Source of the DNA: Nannochloropsis oceanica | Lineage: Eukaryota > Sar > Eustigmatophyceae > Eustigmatales > Monodopsidaceae | Reading direction: 5' to 3' | DNA length: 64,000 bases | Assembly: GCA_004519485.1 (NCBI GenBank) | Contig: CP038112.1 | Location: forward strand, 434,001 to 498,000 | In this document: positions 61,701 through 64,000 of the stretch, one piece after another | Layout of the letters: the number at the start of each line of letters is the position of its first letter | Numbering within the stretch: the first letter of the stretch is position 1 | Notes under the pieces: generated by a model | Database searches by the model: none | Seen by the model: the letters and a program-made list of their open reading frames with translations, nothing else | Told to the model about the DNA's origin: nothing | Position numbers and translations under genes: made by a program

Positions 61701-62617
61701 CCCAATGCGATGAGATTGGGGCGCTTGTTCGCGCGTTCGGGGAACGAGGGAAACGCGTCAGGCTTAAGATAGTAGTAGAAAACATCTGCCAAATCATAAA
61801 GAATTTTCGAGCCTTGCGTCTCAAAAATCTCTCGCTTATGGATGTCTTGAAGCCGAATCAAGACACAAGTGAAGTGAGGGAGCTCGTCCCATTGTTGTAG
61901 GTGCTGCACCAGCTGTGTGCGGCGTTCAACTTCCTCCAAGGCCTTCTCCGCCGTCTCTACTACCCTGACAGCACCCTTAAACACGGAGTCTCGCCCGTGG
62001 CTCTCCTCCTTCTGCTTGAAATAATCCTTATCGATCTTGTAGTATCTGACTTTTCCTTCCTCCTTATCCTTCGTAATCACCTTCAGCTGCGTGCCCAGGT
62101 AGGCAAAGGACTGCAAGGCACCCACACCGAACTTGGACAAGTTCCCTGCCAAGTGCGCCATCCGCGCAGTCGCCTCCCCCTTGCCCTTGGGCTCCAAGCC
62201 GCGCGTCTCCCGTCCGAGCGCTGCCGTGAAGTAGGCCTCGAGCTGCTTGGTCGTCATCCCACCTGCATTGTCCCAGATGGCCAGGTAGATGGGCTCGGCA
62301 TCATACAAGCCTTTAGCCGGCACGTGAATCTGCACCTCGACCTTGCGCTCGTACTCAGGAGGCAGAATTTTGAAGGCCGTGATGGAGTTGTCAATATGCT
62401 CGAAGATGGCGGCCGAGACGGAATCAAAATGCGTCGCCCCTTCTTTGACGAGAACCTCGTAGTGAGGGGTGTAGTCAATCATCTGCTGTTCGGGCTCCCC
62501 AACCCCATTGCTGTTGCCGCTGCAGTTCTCATCACCCACAGGGCGATTGTCACGCATACTTTTTGAGGCCACGCCAGAGGCCGCCGTCTTGCGTTTCTTG
62601 CCCCCGACTGACGACAT
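55787..62617 (-). CDS. SMCHD1-like GHKL ATPase with C-terminal SMC hinge domain
   Basis: A single exon of 2276 residues from the ATG at 62617; the open frame extends 25 codons further to a TTG. A basic start (GGKKRKTA) could be a nuclear signal. The GHKL ATPase follows. Its Bergerat motifs are IFEHIDNSI (catalytic Glu73, Asp76-Asn77) and WDNAGGM (116-121), with the Gly-rich lid HLAGNLSKFGVGALQSFAYLG. A long series of Ig-like beta domains fills the middle. A coiled coil (QLKIRRLNQELNPLRQEVMA) leads to the hinge: VGMVPDRRLAELLSWYATT, NADYKRVKLLQRDVTVYSLQ and AVNMIVLREEDEH. The last helix is a second coil. This is the SMCHD1 layout (about 2005 residues in human); plant GMI1/DMS11 and DMS3 are relatives. 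SMCHD1 silences chromatin through hinge dimers; a silencing or repair role here is inferred. Confidence 0.93.
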   Translation of the reverse strand: MSSVGGKKRKTAASGVASKSMRDNRPVGDENCSGNSNGVGEPEQQMIDYTPHYEVLVKEGATHFDSVSAAIFEHIDNSITAFKILPPEYERKVEVQIHVPAKGLYDAEPIYLAIWDNAGGMTTKQLEAYFTAALGRETRGLEPKGKGEATARMAHLAGNLSKFGVGALQSFAYLGTQLKVITKDKEEGKVRYYKIDKDYFKQKEESHGRDSVFKGAVRVVETAEKALEEVERRTQLVQHLQQWDELPHFTCVLIRLQDIHKREIFETQGSKILYDLADVFYYYLKPDAFPSFPERANKRPNLIALGKDAVVSTLAEKRAKTRSGQSVGSAAAVAVGGRSSSCVSGGEGSGGIRENGNVGDDGERERAVEMSVAYFKENSTREVRTVLKDEVLKECLEGKYWEETEEEDVFTATFQVDDPRFVPLEDHCALQPQQKVDVNMLARYYPFSAYEESRPKYADRYNIQDEGGAEDRGTGVVEPVVDVRWMARKLPNAMYQRLYFFPSEKKTAANKAELELCGKQWQKRVHVTLFIKDWYFGVSNNKLNVQGDFAELLKDPKKCISMEPRDLPTRFTEWLQRCHKMYDRENAMEAPYPAGQRPQGASSRSGVLYFQRVRFGSGEDGTWKKDEVVKILGRGSGGGGGGKRSSRASSGSGATSSMGGEVGGTAVPLKEFVVRISHFEVDEGDDLNMATSARVYYTRLPEDVFGRENMGWEDLSSLDPVKCKLKPEQAAGIEKEVRDRLARKSEVFYWDGVDKGSKEKMPKSVDWIAGAVDQRARKYENMLVMVKDGRGQALSELTSVIKGMYSVQLEVKRRGEGEAVVVEGASCSEMKTVDVDGPCYSFRLPPSLVAGRYLLAFSIVGPAPGCEKIGGTNNFNVTVNEEPAGEPTEAELDGLRSGSRGATLVFSEEMPLPAFSLLLKDHRNRSTTTESVTLCLELEKDNFSIEYRGKKGKRVQGDGAIEQASTGRSIKKRGQGAAAVAAAVSTVALSSFSSNICFKMNAEAAEEGIIFETGDWVLLPNLSKGPILGGETPETLKKAITIVVISAGEKLQNQRLKRELVIEPGLPVSLELVEPELKGRAGSTTPETALKISSETQVLPTLRFKALDVGGNVTAPGRTQRWGVELAMDEKGVRLVEPATRRNDPGWKVSPLGEVLLDGLSLNVTFKKEDKGRKMVTLEVTGTAGEESFSASPVHLAVEAQKGVPKRAWLEMKGEGILNDGMIASTAEEADDEEVEEEGEGEEVGMVRVKAGRKMKVLLPAGSTVLKPTVVVVDETGMHLDPAKVGMKVKATATSWSHTKELSDAAELPTLPGPTDKVIKIQVQVFHAKQTASSMGRSVAPAFLLEADIHPIPGEPDHISFTRDLAGPVRCGVSFNKQKSLIHYRDKFKNFLVVDPAHALPCPELQWTSSDKNIPMKQEPEGPLKTVLGEDGAYHLPTDVTLWGKAREIKLRVTAPKFTPMKSMVKLLPGPAHALKLVAPKHGVEVLSDKPAINLCRGEKLESLSIAFLDECGNRVNPPTDGVLSLFWNDRVSSRTSTAASRPSLTNPSPSELISKVVIGKEHQTGDPDNFIPPDLLALPTFVFNERRERVLRVELKAPGRGQEGGEVLCTGEMVVKTYLVNRVVGMRVVVGEATRISYPEERGVNDQRALTSPMLEKGLLQFKPQDRWDVDTGPPALGIVLETEDKEDPTNLNLALNAGVFRVRVEREGTTRVHNEDWYKGVEVEEGVLTEDGKRVFVLAPSTDCTMGDPGNFQIRLSYLEQREHIKRVTPNKKDWQLDKPAIVYIQHGRAVGLRSEDSTLEAIALSASNNRDDPSARQILREARFYPIDQQGKRTRHESNLIVTVVTGPPGPPEVPPAGQGPCIVRGRVTAEPRQDIKTGLTTYLIPEISLEKDVGTESGSYRLKFDSPGLEPYFKTFDFTTDLERQLKIRRLNQELNPLRQEVMAWKHEVQGMEGQAHELTGRLHGELRYLHAQAGLFPRTPQGELPTSQELREAKAHLENGIRALRSQEVAVLRKRPGYLVPAVLSQGFKEVVTVGMVPDRRLAELLSWYATTRNMKAVICQTNADYKRVKLLQRDVTVYSLQDTEEFRSRDKTREQILKDKRLPLPPIDAKFNYRGHAVNMIVLREEDEHLRQSVFWSMFSNTVILGTEDDALAYREYCKHRGIRRPTILCYQDGRRLRASGPLDGEDKFGSSEARRLEFVFGGQDPQETEAFKAQLMAKDKVDELFVVYQELDVIRGQMQAKKQDVRMLELQKRVSAMELELKNILGNRV

Positions 62618-64000
62618 GACGTTGCTGGACGGCCAGGGGGGGGCTTGTGTTGGTGGGCGATTGCTCTGGTTGCTCGCTCCCCGCCTTCTCAAATTATGTC
62701 CTGTGGGGGGAAACTGGGGTTAGGGGTCCATTCAGCGCATTCCCTTGTAAGGCAGGTCACCCATCGTGCACGAAGTGCGGGGGCGAGTGCGGGGGCGCGT
62801 GCATGCTGCATGCGAGAAATGCATCGTGGGTTTTGATAGGTAAGTCATTTCAAACCGAGGCGGGCAGGGCACCACGCTCGCTCGCCGTTTCCTCGCCGAC
62901 GAAAAAAGGCGATGCCGAGCGGCATTGCAGAGCTGAGGATGAGCGCGTACACCTAGTGCACATATGTGAACAAAGGTGCACAAGTCTATACGATATGGTG
63001 ATAAAGAAAAGTGTGATGGGAATTCAAATGATGGACGAAGAAAGACTTTACTTTGGGAGCTGGGGTTGGCCGGCCTGCTTCTTCGCGCCACCATCACCGA
63101 CCATCACCACTGCTGAGCCCATGGGAGTGACCGAGGGCGAAGACGGGCTCAGTTAAAATAAATCTAAAGAATTCTTATGGTTTTCAGTCCAAAGTCAAGC
63201 CAAAATTCTGAGAGGTTGGGGGATGGGTCTTCCGAGGACGGATAATTTATGTGAAAATGGTTGTATCAAGTCCCCTCGATGTTCATTCGTGGTCGCAGGC
63301 CCGCCGATCGCTCTTGAGTGCCCAGCTTTTGATCACGATCCCTTTTTATACACGTTTGACGATTTCCAACAATCCTTGGTCAGTCGTGAGTCGTCTTGTC
63401 ATGCGATTGTGCATGAATATCAGTCGTCACAGTCGTCGAAGATCGAGATGATCGAGATGATGCAAGTCCTAAAGGACGTGAGGTTGCATGCGATAGTTCT
63501 ATAGGAATGTAGGAACGGCAGAACTAATGGTCGTTCACTCTTGCGGTGCGGTTTTCCTCTACTAGGACTGCCGGCTTTCGCGTCTTTCTGAATGTTTGTT
63601 TTAAGTTACCAACGATGATGCACGACTACGACGACTTTCACGACTATTTCCGGATAAAATGTCTCTAACAGTTCCTGTGGGATACCAGACTTATTATGGG
63701 TGAATAATAGAAGAAAAAACTCGTATAGCTTTACGACTGAACTTCGGTCTGGGAGAGAGCAAAGTCAAATTCACAAAGGAAAGAAGGAAATAATTAAAAT
63801 TTAATTACACACAGGGGTTCAAGAACGGCAAACCAGCAAAAATATAAGTTGACTACTTTCTTTCCCTGTCACATCTCTATCCCTTCCTCCTTCTTTCTTT
63901 CCTCCCTGTCCCTCCCTCTTTCAATTCGCCATTTATGCTTACGCATCACCATCATCGTCATCATCATCATCATAATCCGTCAATCTCATCGTCATCAGGA
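62618..64000. other. Terminal region without a firm gene
   Basis: About 1.4 kb upstream of the SMCHD1-like gene. A minus-strand frame ending at the stop near 63050 (MGSAVVMVGDGGAKKQAGQP) could be the last exon of a gene, but an in-frame stop lies close upstream and no family is recognised. A plus-strand frame at 62647-63156 starts at GTG and is not credible. The window ends in a CATCATCAT-type repeat. Confidence 0.4.

Noticed and set aside
62647-63156. A 169-codon plus-strand frame upstream of the SMCHD1-like gene
   Set aside because: It begins at GTG, overlaps the 5' end of that gene and shows no domain.

Overview
The window looks like nuclear DNA from a compact algal genome. It holds about 20 recognisable genes in 64 kb. 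Most genes have one exon or a few short GT-AG introns. Several leaders combine a hydrophobic signal with an adjacent Ala-Phe or Ser-Phe site, the bipartite plastid pre-sequence style of algae with secondary red plastids. The gene set (CCT-domain regulator, plastid PAP/fibrillin, COQ2, carotenoid-isomerase-like oxidoreductase, TM9, TRAPPC5, NDUFA6) fits a stramenopile alga. A eustigmatophyte of the Nannochloropsis/Microchloropsis type is my best guess, but it is inferred and not proven.

Layout. 0-12 kb: a CCT-domain protein (+), a WD40-TPR protein (-), a divergent PLP-homeostasis protein (+) sharing a promoter region that carries a 167-bp tandem duplication, a secreted Cys-rich protein (-), and an ABCG half transporter (+) whose exon-1 splice donor is duplicated in the intron. 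12-17.3 kb: a protein with cyclic-nucleotide-binding-like modules and a C-terminal RGS domain, then TRAPPC5. 17.3-24.8 kb: an island poor in host genes. It holds an almost perfect 466-bp palindrome, a half-copy of it, very long CTC/GAG-type tracts, and a decayed Fanzor (eukaryotic TnpB-like RNA-guided nuclease) gene on the minus strand. 24.8-27 kb: a truncated pyridoxamine-phosphate oxidase fragment with an early stop, a small coiled-coil ORF on the opposite strand, and a plastid fibrillin. 28-39 kb: a 1398-residue acidic poly-Q protein, a MAP-kinase kinase and a small membrane protein. 39-43 kb: COQ2 (-) and a carotenoid-isomerase-like gene (+) with a GC-AG intron and an 11-bp tandem duplication that shifts its frame. 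43-47 kb: the complex I subunit NDUFA6 (-) and a TM9 protein (+). 48-63 kb: three large minus-strand genes: a DONSON replication factor, an INPP4-type phosphatase and a 2276-residue SMCHD1-like GHKL ATPase with an SMC hinge.

There is no operon logic. Neighbours are arranged as divergent or convergent pairs, and the genes work in unrelated pathways. The most unusual part is the 17.3-25.2 kb island, where mobile-element remnants, simple-sequence expansions and a broken host gene lie together. Gene starts were placed at ATG codons. Exon borders were chosen from GT/GC-AG sites that keep frame and family homology.
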